42,260 nucleotides of DNA from Flavobacterium sp. (GCA_015665265.1 JADFAM010000027.1:1-42260), one strand, 5' to 3'; counted from the first letter of the stretch, positions 19,611 through 29,377 are shown. Numbers and translations: made by a program. Notes: generated from the letters alone by a model not told the origin.

Positions 19611-19618
19611 CAAAATTA
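19611..19618 (-). promoter_or_regulatory. -7 box TAATTTTG (on -) upstream of DUF2452-folB
   Basis: CAAAATTA on +, 18 nt before the start codon. Confidence 0.4.
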
Positions 19619-19687
19619 CTACAAATAATTTTTTTTTTTCTTAAAGTAATCAAAATTATAATGCCCTAGAAATCCGCTTATTTTGTT

Positions 19688-19695
19688 TAATTTTG
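19688..19695 (+). promoter_or_regulatory. -7 box TAATTTTG upstream of glnS
   Basis: Matches TAnnTTTG, 25 nt before the ATG. Confidence 0.45.
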
Positions 19696-19720
19696 TGAAC
19701 TCAATTTTAGCTGAAACTCA

Positions 19721-21418
19721 ATGTCTGAAGAAAAAAAATCACTCAATTTTATTGAGCAAATTATTGAAGAAGATTTGGCAAACGGAATGCCTAAAGAAAA
19801 CCTGCGTTTCCGATTCCCTCCAGAACCGAATGGATATTTACATATAGGACATACAAAGGCCATTGGAATTAGTTTTGGATTGGGAGAGCAGTATAATGCT
19901 CCTGTAAACTTGCGTTTTGATGACACAAATCCTGCAAAAGAAGAACAAGAATATGTTGATGCCATTAAAAATGACATTACTTGGTTAGGGTATGAGTGGG
20001 CAAACGAATTGTATTCTTCAGATTATTTTCAACAACTATATGACTGGGCCATTTTGATGGTTAAAGAGGGTAAAGCCTATGTAGATAGTCAATCATCAGA
20101 GGAGATGAGAGAACAAAAAGGAACTCCAACAGAGGCAGGAACCAATAGCCCTTTTAGAAATAGGTCTGTTGCTGAGAATCTTGATTTATTTGAAAAAATG
20201 AAAGCTGGTGAGTTTCAAGAAGGAGAACATATCTTGCGTGCTAAAATTGATATGGCAAGTCCAAATATGTTACTTCGTGACCCTATAATGTATAGAGTTT
20301 TATACAAAGAACATCATAGAACAGGAAACGATTGGAATATTTACCCAATGTATGATTGGACCCACGGTGAAAGTGATTATATAGAGCAAATATCTCACTC
20401 TTTATGTTCACTTGAGTTTAAACCTCATAGAGATTTATACAATTGGTTTAGAGATCATGTGTATGAATACGGAAAAGAACAATTCCCAACACCTCCAAAG
20501 CAACGTGAATTTTCTCGTTTAAATTTAAGCTACACCATTATGAGTAAGCGTAAATTAATGCGATTGGTAGAAGATGGTGTGGTTTCTGGATGGGACGATC
20601 CAAGAATGCCAACTATTTCAGGATTAAGAAGAAGAGGGTATACACCTGCATCAATTAAAAGTTTTATTGAAACTGTTGGAGTTTCTAAACGAGAAAACAT
20701 CATTGATGTAGCATTATTAGAATTTAAAATCCGTGAAGATTTAAACAAAACTGCCAAAAGAGTCATGGGTGTTTTAGATCCAGTAAAAGTGGTCATTACA
20801 AATTACCCTGAAGATAAAGAAGAAATTTTAGATGCAAGTTATAATGACTATGAAGACGGTTTTGGATCTAGAGAAGTGCCTTTTTCAAGAGAACTCTATA
20901 TAGAAAAAGAAGATTTTAGAGAGGAAGCAAATAAAAAATTCTTCCGCTTAAAATTAGGAAAAGAGGTTCGCTTAAAGAACGCCTATATTATCAAAGCAGA
21001 AAGTTGTAATAAAGACAACGAGGGTAATATCACAGAAATTCAATGTACGTATGACCCTTTGAGTAAATCTGGAAGTGGAACTGAAGAAAGTACACGAAAA
21101 GTAAAAGGAACCTTGCATTGGGTGTCTGTTAAACATGCCATTAATGCAGAAGTAAGATCTTATGATCGTTTGTTTTCTGACGAAGCTCCGGACAGCCATA
21201 AAGACAAAGATTTCATGGAGTTCTTAAACCCTAATTCACTTGAAGTTATCAATGCTTTTATAGAACCTAGTTTACAATCAGCTAAGATAGGAGAACGATT
21301 TCAATTTCAACGTTTAGGATATTTTACTATTGATAATGATTCAACCCCAGATGCTTTAGTTTTTAATAAAACTGTTGGGTTAAGAGATTCTTGGGCAAGT
21401 CATAAAAACAAATCATAA
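19721..21418 (+). CDS. glnS: Glutamine--tRNA ligase
   Basis: FRFPPEPNGYLHIGHTKAI, MSKRKL; C-terminal GlnRS anticodon-binding region. Confidence 0.96.
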   Translation: MSEEKKSLNFIEQIIEEDLANGMPKENLRFRFPPEPNGYLHIGHTKAIGISFGLGEQYNAPVNLRFDDTNPAKEEQEYVDAIKNDITWLGYEWANELYSSDYFQQLYDWAILMVKEGKAYVDSQSSEEMREQKGTPTEAGTNSPFRNRSVAENLDLFEKMKAGEFQEGEHILRAKIDMASPNMLLRDPIMYRVLYKEHHRTGNDWNIYPMYDWTHGESDYIEQISHSLCSLEFKPHRDLYNWFRDHVYEYGKEQFPTPPKQREFSRLNLSYTIMSKRKLMRLVEDGVVSGWDDPRMPTISGLRRRGYTPASIKSFIETVGVSKRENIIDVALLEFKIREDLNKTAKRVMGVLDPVKVVITNYPEDKEEILDASYNDYEDGFGSREVPFSRELYIEKEDFREEANKKFFRLKLGKEVRLKNAYIIKAESCNKDNEGNITEIQCTYDPLSKSGSGTEESTRKVKGTLHWVSVKHAINAEVRSYDRLFSDEAPDSHKDKDFMEFLNPNSLEVINAFIEPSLQSAKIGERFQFQRLGYFTIDNDSTPDALVFNKTVGLRDSWASHKNKS

Positions 21419-21502
21419 ATACCCTTTTTTTAATAAATTATAAAAAGCCTCAGTAAATTCTACCTAGACTTTTTTAGTGACTAATTGTAATGAAGAATTA
21501 CA

Positions 21503-24500
21503 TTATATTTTAATAAATTTAATTGCTTTAGCATTTTCTATTCTTATAAAATACGTACCGTTACTTAAATTTTGAATCATAATATCGTCATCATTTTCAA
21601 CCATTCCTTTTCCAACCTTTTTGCCTAATAAATTATATATAATATAATTTGCTTTCTCAGAAAGACCTAAAACTCTAATATAATTAATGGCAGGGTTAGG
21701 ATATAGTTTTAATAAAAACTTCTCATCAGTAATATCGTCTACCCCTAAAGTTGTAACTATATCTGCAGATAATGTTGGCTGTATTAAGATATAGTTCCCA
21801 CTATCAGTACCTGTAATGATAAATCCTGTAGTAGTAATTTGAATATCTGTTCCTAATTCTGCACTTGGGAATGTAAATACAGGAGTCCCTCCTAGAACTA
21901 CATCATCATCTGATACTACTCCTGAAAGAACAGGAGTCCCTGAAGCTGTTGCATCAGTAGTACCATCATACACCTTATTGTCTCCTGTGATTCCTGTAAT
22001 GGTGAGTTCCTTCGCGGTAATATCTCCTGAAAGTGTTGGCTGCGTAAGTGTATAGTTCCCTGAATCGGTTCCACTGATGGTGTAGCCTGAGGTGTTGATG
22101 GTAATCCCTGTTCCAACATTGGCTGATGCAAAGGTAAAGACTGGTGAGCCTCCTAAAAACACATCTTCTCCAGCTTCAACACCAACAAGTGTAGCTGTTC
22201 CTGAAGCACTGGCAGCTGTGGTGTCATCATATACTTTATCACCTCCTGTGATTCCTGTAATGGTGAGTTCCTTGGCTGTAATGTCTCCTGAAAGTATGGG
22301 TTGCGTTAAGGTATAGTTCCCTGAATCGGTTCCACTAATGGTGTAGCCTGAGGTTGTAATGGTGATACCTGTTCCAACATTGGCTGATGCAAAGGTAAAG
22401 ACTGGTGAGCCTCCTAAGAACACATCGTCTCCAGCTTCAACACCAACAAGTGTGGCTGTCCCTGAGGCACTGGCTGCTGTGGTGTCATCATATACTTTAT
22501 CACCTCCTGTGATTCCTGCAATGGTGAGTTCCTTTCCAGTAATGTCTCCTGAAAGTGTTGGCTGCGTAAGTATATAGTTCCCTGAATCGGTTCCACTAAT
22601 GGTGTAGCCTGAGGTGTTGATGGTAATCCCTGTTCCAACATTGGCTGATGCAAAGGTAAAGACTGGTGAGCCTCCTAAGAACACATCGTCTCCAGCTTCA
22701 ACACCAACAAGTGTGGCTGTTCCTGAGGCACTGGCTGCTGTGGTGTCATCGTATACTTTATCACTTCCACTTAAACCCGTGATCGTTAAAGAAATCAATC
22801 CTGCTGTAGTCACATCCAATTTTGTTGGACTTCCCTGTAGGTTGGGTGACCCTTCATCATCTCTAGCAACTACATACACGTCATAGTCTGTGCCTGCTGT
22901 TAGACCTGTAACACTAAAAGCATTCGTAAAACCTCCTGAGGTTACACTGGCATTGTCTGAAGTCACAGCAGCTGCCCCTCCATTTCCTGTTCCGTTCACT
23001 ACGTCTGATGATGTTGGTGCTGCAGCTCCGTCGGCAAGAACAACATAGAAAATGTCTCCTGCTTCATCTATGTCTGTGGTTAGGATAAAAGCTGTTTGGG
23101 TGACAGAGGAATAAGAAGGTGTACTAGTCTCAAAGGATGGAGCAGTATCGTCTGTTACCGTAACAGAAATGTTATAAGTATCGCTTTTACCATCACTGTT
23201 TACTTGGTATGTAAAATTATCTGTCCCTCCAAAATTGTTGGGTGTGTAAATCACTGAACCGAAGGTTAATGTTCCATTACTTGCCCCAACAGATTGTGTG
23301 GAAGCTTCTAAGGTACCGTCCACATCGTACCCTTCGGGGTCTATCACTAAGGTCTCATTACTGCTAATACTTCGCTTATTCCATGCTTCAGACTCCACCC
23401 AATCTGAGCCAGCATCCATATTAGTTAAGGTACCATCAATATTATTGCTTGTTGCATCATAAACCTTAGTACCACCGTCTTCGTCTAAACGGAAAAGAGC
23501 TTCCAGATTTGTCTCATTACCGAGTAGGATCTTATAGCGATTGTTTTGAATTTCTGTTAGAGAGCGTACTTCATTCCAAATGCGTACCTCGTCTAACTGG
23601 CCTAAAAAAGAGTCACTAGATAGAAATCCTTTACCAAGCTTGAAACTTGCTGAGTTGGATACATTGGTAATTCCTCCTCCGTTAGTCGTACCAATTTTCT
23701 GAGCTTCTAGAACTCCATCAACATACAGACTGGTAGTGGTACCCGAGCGGGTGACAGCAAAGTGGTGCCATTCGTTGTCGGCAATATTTGTTGTCCCTGT
23801 TATGTCACCATTATTCGTTGAACCAGACTCCTTGATCTCGAAGGCTAGAAGCCCAGATGAAGCCTGAACAAAGACATTGTATAATGGAGCTGTTGCAGCT
23901 GAGGTAGCTCGCTTTCCCATTATTCTCCTTCTAATTGAAGCATTGGGTATCTTTACCCATCCCTCAATAGTGAAAGGATTAGTTCCAAAGTTACCAAAGG
24001 TGGTAGAATTTAATTCCACAAATTCATTAGCTCCATCAAAATCAAGAGCTGTTCCTGACCCAGCTATTGGGGCATCATCTACAGGAGCAATGGTGAAATT
24101 AAACGTTTGGTCGTCAACTGTGCCTCCTTGCCCATCACTTACATCGACCCTAAAACTATCTGAGGTAGTTTCTCTTCCATCATGCACATAGTCAATACGG
24201 TTGTTGTTAATATCGTCTTGTGTAAAAGTACCACCCAAGGTTAAGGCTACGGTATTTTTTCTAAGCGTACCGTTATCTGGTAGATCATCTAGTGTATAGG
24301 TAATATCCGTGTCGGGCTCTTCTGCATCGTCAAACTCAAGTTCTGAACTAGAAACGATATCTGTACCTCCCTCGCTTAATGAGGACCCTGTATTTGTAGC
24401 AGCAGTTGGGGCTGTGTTAGTTAGAGCACTGCCAAACACAAAATCATCAAAAATATCAAAATAAAAAAATCCAGTAGCACCAGCAGTTATGGTAACTTTA

Positions 24501-24964
24501 TCAACATTATCAAAAGTTGAATTAGGACTTACAATTTGTATATATCCAGAACTAGAGTTGCCTGTTACTGAAATAACTTGAGTACCAATACTCACGCCGT
24601 CTTTGAACCCTTCTAGGGTCCAGTTTTCATTTCCGGTGAAGCTAATTATATCTAGCCAAAAACTTTGGAAATCAAATTCACTTCCATCATTAGTTTCAAC
24701 CGTAATTGATTGTGACTGTCCTGGTGCAGTAGAGGTAGTTAAAGCCTCTAAAGCCATTGTATTTCCATTACCAAAAGTAGAGCCATACCAAGTAGCATCG
24801 TTGTAAGTAAATTTGAAGTTACCAACAGTTATTACATTAGAACCATAATCAGTATTGTGAACCAATGCTGTTCCTGAATTAAAGTTTATGGTTGTTTGTG
24901 CGTTGATGGATAAAGATAGAAATAGGCCAAATAGAAGACCTATTAGAGAGGTAATTTTTTTCAT
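21503..24964 (-). CDS. Secreted multidomain adhesin-like protein: cadherin-like, LamG-like, FN3-like and four YDG repeats, plus T9SS type A sorting domain
   Basis: Signal peptide from internal Met (MKKITSLIGLLFGLFLSLSINAQ); ALDFDGANEFVELN...FTIEGWVK LamG; KVYDD/GTT repeats; C-terminal LKLYPNPAINYIRV...GTYFIRI sorting signal. Confidence 0.88.
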   Translation of the reverse strand: MKKITSLIGLLFGLFLSLSINAQTTINFNSGTALVHNTDYGSNVITVGNFKFTYNDATWYGSTFGNGNTMALEALTTSTAPGQSQSITVETNDGSEFDFQSFWLDIISFTGNENWTLEGFKDGVSIGTQVISVTGNSSSGYIQIVSPNSTFDNVDKVTITAGATGFFYFDIFDDFVFGSALTNTAPTAATNTGSSLSEGGTDIVSSSELEFDDAEEPDTDITYTLDDLPDNGTLRKNTVALTLGGTFTQDDINNNRIDYVHDGRETTSDSFRVDVSDGQGGTVDDQTFNFTIAPVDDAPIAGSGTALDFDGANEFVELNSTTFGNFGTNPFTIEGWVKIPNASIRRRIMGKRATSAATAPLYNVFVQASSGLLAFEIKESGSTNNGDITGTTNIADNEWHHFAVTRSGTTTSLYVDGVLEAQKIGTTNGGGITNVSNSASFKLGKGFLSSDSFLGQLDEVRIWNEVRSLTEIQNNRYKILLGNETNLEALFRLDEDGGTKVYDATSNNIDGTLTNMDAGSDWVESEAWNKRSISSNETLVIDPEGYDVDGTLEASTQSVGASNGTLTFGSVIYTPNNFGGTDNFTYQVNSDGKSDTYNISVTVTDDTAPSFETSTPSYSSVTQTAFILTTDIDEAGDIFYVVLADGAAAPTSSDVVNGTGNGGAAAVTSDNASVTSGGFTNAFSVTGLTAGTDYDVYVVARDDEGSPNLQGSPTKLDVTTAGLISLTITGLSGSDKVYDDTTAASASGTATLVGVEAGDDVFLGGSPVFTFASANVGTGITINTSGYTISGTDSGNYILTQPTLSGDITGKELTIAGITGGDKVYDDTTAASASGTATLVGVEAGDDVFLGGSPVFTFASANVGTGITITTSGYTISGTDSGNYTLTQPILSGDITAKELTITGITGGDKVYDDTTAASASGTATLVGVEAGEDVFLGGSPVFTFASANVGTGITINTSGYTISGTDSGNYTLTQPTLSGDITAKELTITGITGDNKVYDGTTDATASGTPVLSGVVSDDDVVLGGTPVFTFPSAELGTDIQITTTGFIITGTDSGNYILIQPTLSADIVTTLGVDDITDEKFLLKLYPNPAINYIRVLGLSEKANYIIYNLLGKKVGKGMVENDDDIMIQNLSNGTYFIRIENAKAIKFIKI
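21746..22789 (-). repeat. Four tandem 261-bp (87-aa) YDG repeats
   Basis: Repeat starts (LTI-G) fall at 22789, 22528, 22267 and 22006, exactly 261 bp apart; three nearly identical, the C-terminal copy diverged. Confidence 0.95.
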
Positions 24965-25096
24965 ATTAGTTTTTTTATAAAAATATTTAAAATGCAATTC
25001 AATCTAGTTCATTAAAATAAATATATCGATGAAATACAATTTAACGAATATAAAGTTTTTTTAAAATTAAAACACGTATAAATACCTGTTTTTTTA

Positions 25097-25216
25097 AGTA
25101 GTGCCAAACCACTATTGATGAGGTGTTTTAATATTTATTTGATGTAAATGCTTGTTAAGAACACCCCAAAGTTAATAACACTAAAAACCTCAAAAGATAT
25201 ATTCTTTTGGGGTTTT
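25097..25216 (+). ncRNA. Candidate structured RNA with terminator
   Basis: Stems AGTAGTG/CACTATT (25097-25103/25110-25116), GGTGTTTT/AGAACACC region (25122-25129/25158-25165) and AAAACCTCAAAAGA/TCTTTTGGGGTTTT (25184-25197/25203-25216); each has a G-U pair on +. Confidence 0.35.
25184..25216. terminator. Terminator hairpin (perfect with a G-U on +; one A-C mismatch on -)
   Basis: 14-bp stem; may also terminate the aldo/keto reductase gene on -. Confidence 0.6.
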
Positions 25217-25244
25217 GCTTTCTGTAATATAAATTTCAGTCTTT

Positions 25245-26285
25245 TTAAGGGGCAGGATTCGGTATCATAGCATGTACTTCTTGAATTTCTTTCAAAATCT
25301 CTTCAGATAAATCAATATGAATACTCCCAATGTTTTCCTTAAGTTGACTCATTTTTGTAGCTCCAATAATATTACTTGTTACAAAAGGTAACTGATTTAC
25401 AAAAGCCAACGACAATTCTGACAAGGTAATTCCATTTTTATTTGCAATAGCTTGGTATCTTTTTACGGCCTCACTAGATCCATCTCCCATATAACGGGCT
25501 ATAAATCTTGGAAATAAATTTCCTCGAGAGCCTTCTGGACTTTTCCCTTCTAAATATTTTCCAGATAATACGCCTTGTGCCAACGGAGAATAGGCCAAGA
25601 GGCCGATGTCTTCTCTCATGGAAACTTCAGACAGACCAACTTCATACCCTCTATGAATCAACGAATACGAATTTTGAATGGTAACTGGTCTAGGCAAGTT
25701 ATGATCGGTAGCGGTTTGGAGGTATTTCATAGTACCCCAGGGTGTTTCATTAGAAAGACCTATTGCTCTAATGGTTCCTGCTTTTACAAAAGCATCTAAT
25801 GTTTCTAGAATTTCTAAGTGATTTTCTGCTTCTTTTGTAGCTGTTTGATACGGGTAATCTCTAACACCAAAACAATTAACACCTCTAGAGGGCCAATGCA
25901 ATTGGTATAAATCTAAATAGTCTGTTTGCAATCTCTGTAAACTCCCTTCTATAGCTTGTGTAATATTTTGTTTGGTAAACCCGCCAGTTCTAATATGTTT
26001 TGTATAGTCTCCACCTCCTGCAATTTTACTTGCCAGAACAATGTTTTCTCTGTTTCCTGTTTTTTGAAACCAATTCCCAATAATCCGTTCTGTATCTGCA
26101 TAGGTGGCAGGAGTTGCAGGCACTGGATACAGTTCTGCTGTATCAAAGAAATTAACTCCTTGTTCTATGGCATAATCCATTTGTTCAAATGCTTCGTCTT
26201 GGGTGTTTTGGTTACCCCAAGTCATGGTTCCTAAACAAATTTTTGAAACTTTAATGCTAGTTTTAGGTAGTGTAGTATACTTCAT
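25245..26285 (-). CDS. Aldo/keto reductase
   Basis: ICLGTMTWGNQNTQDEAFEQMDYAIEQGVNFFDTAELYPVP; catalytic-type Asp/Tyr/Lys/His residues; Tas-like. Confidence 0.92.
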   Translation of the reverse strand: MKYTTLPKTSIKVSKICLGTMTWGNQNTQDEAFEQMDYAIEQGVNFFDTAELYPVPATPATYADTERIIGNWFQKTGNRENIVLASKIAGGGDYTKHIRTGGFTKQNITQAIEGSLQRLQTDYLDLYQLHWPSRGVNCFGVRDYPYQTATKEAENHLEILETLDAFVKAGTIRAIGLSNETPWGTMKYLQTATDHNLPRPVTIQNSYSLIHRGYEVGLSEVSMREDIGLLAYSPLAQGVLSGKYLEGKSPEGSRGNLFPRFIARYMGDGSSEAVKRYQAIANKNGITLSELSLAFVNQLPFVTSNIIGATKMSQLKENIGSIHIDLSEEILKEIQEVHAMIPNPAP

Positions 26286-26295
26286 ATTTTATTTT

Positions 26296-26334
26296 AAAAA
26301 CTAATATGATTCGCTATAAAGCGAATCATATTAG
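26296..26334 (-). terminator. Strong intrinsic terminator after pgk
   Basis: Perfect 15-bp stem CTAATATGATTCGCT/AGCGAATCATATTAG with T5 on -. Confidence 0.8.
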
Positions 26335-26376
26335 ACAGTATGGTTATTATTACTGGGTTAAATATAAGAATATTCT

Positions 26377-27564
26377 CTAAGAAAGTATAGCGTCAATACC
26401 AGGTAAGTTTTTTCCTTCTAATGTTTCTAACATGGCTCCCCCACCTGTAGATACATAACTCACTTTATCTGCAAAACCAAATTGTTTTACCGCAGCCACA
26501 GAATCTCCACCTCCAACTAAAGAAAAAGCTCCGTTTTTGGTTACTCTGTCTATAGAATTACCAAGTGCAATGGTTCCTTTAGAAAAGGTTTCTAATTCAA
26601 AAACGCCTAAAGGGCCATTCCATAAAATGGTTTTACATGAATTGACAACCTCATCAAAAATGTGCTGAGATTTAGGACCAGCGTCTAATCCTTGCCAACC
26701 ATCTGGTATTTGAGTTACGTCTACCACTTGAGTATTAGCATCGTTAGAAAAATCGTCTGCTGCCAACACATCTACAGGAAGATGAATTTGTACATTTTTA
26801 GCGGCTGCTTTTTCAAGAATTTCTAGAGCCAACTCCATTTTATCGTCTTCACAAATAGAATCTCCAACACTACCTCCTTGTGCTTTTACAAAAGTAAAAG
26901 TCATTCCACCTCCAATGATTAAATGATCTACCTTGTCTAAAATATTTTCAATAACGGTAATTTTTGAGGATACTTTTGCCCCTCCTAAAATAGCCAATAC
27001 AGGTTTCTCACTATTATTTAAAACTTTATCAATACTTTCTATTTCTTTGGCTAGTAAACTCCCAAAACATTTGTGTTCTGAAAAATACTTAGCCACAATA
27101 GTAGTTGAAGCATGGGCCCTATGAGCAGTCCCAAAAGCATCATTTACATAAATATCTCCATTATTAGCCAATTGCTTTGAGAACCCTTCATCGCCAGCAG
27201 TTTCTTCTTTATAAAAACGAAGATTTTCTAACAATAAAATTTCACCGTTTTGTAAGTTATTTACAGCTTCTGTTACTTTTTCTCCAACACAATCAGCTAT
27301 AAATTTGACTTGAATTCCTAAAACTTCTGTTACTTTTTCTACAATATGCTTCAATGAATAGGCGGCTTCTACTCCTTTAGGCCTTCCTAGATGAGACATC
27401 AAAACAACAGAACCACCATCTTCTAAAATCTTTTTTATAGTAGGTTTTGCTGCTTCTATTCTTGTAGCATCTGTTACTTCAAAATTGTTATTTAGAGGTA
27501 CATTAAAATCTACACGTATTAATGCTTTTTTATTTTTAAAGTTGAAGTCTTCTATGGTTTTCAT
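26377..27564 (-). CDS. pgk: Phosphoglycerate kinase
   Basis: [20 protein letters not shown] and STGGGAMLE(TL)EGK motifs. Confidence 0.97.
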   Translation of the reverse strand: MKTIEDFNFKNKKALIRVDFNVPLNNNFEVTDATRIEAAKPTIKKILEDGGSVVLMSHLGRPKGVEAAYSLKHIVEKVTEVLGIQVKFIADCVGEKVTEAVNNLQNGEILLLENLRFYKEETAGDEGFSKQLANNGDIYVNDAFGTAHRAHASTTIVAKYFSEHKCFGSLLAKEIESIDKVLNNSEKPVLAILGGAKVSSKITVIENILDKVDHLIIGGGMTFTFVKAQGGSVGDSICEDDKMELALEILEKAAAKNVQIHLPVDVLAADDFSNDANTQVVDVTQIPDGWQGLDAGPKSQHIFDEVVNSCKTILWNGPLGVFELETFSKGTIALGNSIDRVTKNGAFSLVGGGDSVAAVKQFGFADKVSYVSTGGGAMLETLEGKNLPGIDAILS

Positions 27565-27580
27565 TATTAATTATTTTGTA

Positions 27581-27588
27581 CAAAAATA
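27581..27588 (-). promoter_or_regulatory. -7 box TATTTTTG (on -) upstream of pgk
   Basis: CAAAAATA on +, 16 nt before the start codon. Confidence 0.45.
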
Positions 27589-27657
27589 GCTAATAAAAGG
27601 GGTTCATAGAAATTGAAAACTGAAAAGTTAATATAACGTTTGCGTAAAATTATCGCT

Positions 27658-27665
27658 TATATTTG
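27658..27665 (+). promoter_or_regulatory. -7 box TATATTTG, 4 nt before the holB ATG
   Basis: Perfect TAnnTTTG immediately upstream of ATG 27670. Confidence 0.5.
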
Positions 27666-27669
27666 TGAC

Positions 27670-28815
27670 ATGCTTTTTAATCAAATTATTGGTCAGGAAC
27701 ATATAAAAAACCATTTACTGGCTTCTGCTAAGAATGGAAGAATCCCTCATGCACAATTATTTATTGGAAAAGAGGGTTCAGGAACTTTACCCGTTGCTAT
27801 TGCGTATGCGCAATTTTTATTAAGTCATTTTTCTGATAATCCTGAGGTAAGCGAATTAAAAGTAGACAAACTGCAACATCCAGATTTACACTTTGCTTTT
27901 CCAGTAACCACCAATGATTCTGTTAAAAAACACCCCGTCAGTAATTTATTTTTATCTGAATGGAGAGATTTTGTTAAAAATCAACCTTATGGGAGTCTCT
28001 TTAATTGGTTGCAATCTATTGGTGTAGAAAATAAGCAAGGAATGATTGGGGTTGATGAAGCTCTAGAAGTTGTAAAAAAATTACAACTTAAATCTTATGA
28101 GGGCGGTTTTAAAGTAATGATTATTTGGATGGCAGAAAAAATGAATACTGCAGCTGCAAATAAATTATTAAAGTTGATTGAAGAGCCTCCTGAGAAAACA
28201 ATTTTCTTATTAATAACTGAAAATGAGGATCAAATAATTAATACCATCAGATCACGTTGCCAAGCATTGCACTTTCCTGTTTTAAGTGAAAAAGATATAG
28301 CTATGAGCTTGGTAGCAAGAGAAAAATCATCAGAAAGTGAGGCTTTAAAAATAGCAACTCAAGCTGAGGGAAATTACAATAAGGCGGTTCACTTATTACA
28401 TCAAGATTCTAATGATCTTATTTTTGAAGAGTGGTTTATTACCTGGATTCGTGCTGCTTTTAAAGCTAAAGGAAATGCTGCTGTTATTCAGGAATTAGTG
28501 GTTTGGTCTGAGACTATTGCAAAATCTGGAAGAGAAACTCAAAAACAATTTTTAGCCTATTGCCTACAGTTTTTTAGGCAGGCCTTATTGTTAAATTATA
28601 AATCACCAGAGTTAGTTTTCTTAGAAATAAAAACGCCCAAATTTAATTTACAGAACTTTGCCCCTTTTGTTCATAGTGAGAATATCTTAGTAATTGAGAA
28701 AGAATTAAATGATGCGCTATACCATATTGAAAGAAATGGAAATGCTAAGATTATTTTATTAGATCTTTCTATGAAATTAACTCGCTTCCTCCATAAAAAA
28801 GAGAAAACAATTTAA
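27670..28815 (+). CDS. holB: DNA polymerase III subunit delta' (clamp loader-like ATPase)
   Basis: MLFNQIIGQEHIKNHLL...PHAQLFIGKEGSG; SRCQALHF. Start placed at ATG 27670 rather than TTG 27640. Confidence 0.88.
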   Translation: MLFNQIIGQEHIKNHLLASAKNGRIPHAQLFIGKEGSGTLPVAIAYAQFLLSHFSDNPEVSELKVDKLQHPDLHFAFPVTTNDSVKKHPVSNLFLSEWRDFVKNQPYGSLFNWLQSIGVENKQGMIGVDEALEVVKKLQLKSYEGGFKVMIIWMAEKMNTAAANKLLKLIEEPPEKTIFLLITENEDQIINTIRSRCQALHFPVLSEKDIAMSLVAREKSSESEALKIATQAEGNYNKAVHLLHQDSNDLIFEEWFITWIRAAFKAKGNAAVIQELVVWSETIAKSGRETQKQFLAYCLQFFRQALLLNYKSPELVFLEIKTPKFNLQNFAPFVHSENILVIEKELNDALYHIERNGNAKIILLDLSMKLTRFLHKKEKTI

Positions 28816-28819
28816 TTAT

Positions 28820-29377
28820 CTACATTCCTTTTCGTAGCCTCTTTGCAATATATAAGTCTGATATCGTAGGATTTTCTGGGCATTTTTTTATGAGTTCAAA
28901 AGTATCTCCAGTTGTTACGTTTCCGGTTTGTATAACTTTAAAATATACTCCACACATAGTGGTGTTCCAGAATTGTTTCACAATGTTTATGTCATTAAAA
29001 CGAACTCCTAATTTTACACAAGGATCTCTTTGTTTTGTAGCCTCTAAAATACATTCTCCAACTCTAAAAGTATCACCTACATGAATTACTGTTTCCTCTA
29101 AAATATCTATGGTTAAGTTTTCGCCAAACATACCGTATTGCCAATCTAATGAAGCATACCGTTCTTTCCAGTATTCATAATGTAATTGAGAATACCCGTA
29201 AACGGCCTGCTCGACACCACCATGGTGCTTTCTATTACAAATCGTATCTCCTTTCACATCTTCTGTATCAAGAAAAATAGGTGTATTTACTGGAAATTTA
29301 AAAATTCCAGTGGTAATCATTTTTCCTTTCCAATTGATCTCTTTTCGATCGCCTATGTTGGTTGAAATAATTTTCAT
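28820..29377 (-). CDS. MOSC domain-containing protein
   Basis: NRKHHGGVEQAVYGY, MFGENLT, KQRDPCVKLG motifs. Confidence 0.88.
   Translation of the reverse strand: MKIISTNIGDRKEINWKGKMITTGIFKFPVNTPIFLDTEDVKGDTICNRKHHGGVEQAVYGYSQLHYEYWKERYASLDWQYGMFGENLTIDILEETVIHVGDTFRVGECILEATKQRDPCVKLGVRFNDINIVKQFWNTTMCGVYFKVIQTGNVTTGDTFELIKKCPENPTISDLYIAKRLRKGM

Noticed and set aside
19721-21418. glnS as a possible horizontally acquired gene
   Set aside because: GlnRS distribution in bacteria is known to involve ancient transfer; nothing in this window indicates a recent or unusual event.
21916-22886. Repeated antisense and alternate-frame ORFs (MVIPVPTLADAKVKTGEPPKNTSSPASTPTSV... and MHQPMLEQGLPSTPQ...)
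   Set aside because: They recur every 261 bp only because they overlie the YDG repeats; open frames result from the coding bias of the real gene.
27640-27669. Upstream TTG start for holB
   Set aside because: The extra residues (MRKIIAYICD) precede the conserved clamp-loader start and would lie upstream of the likely transcription start.
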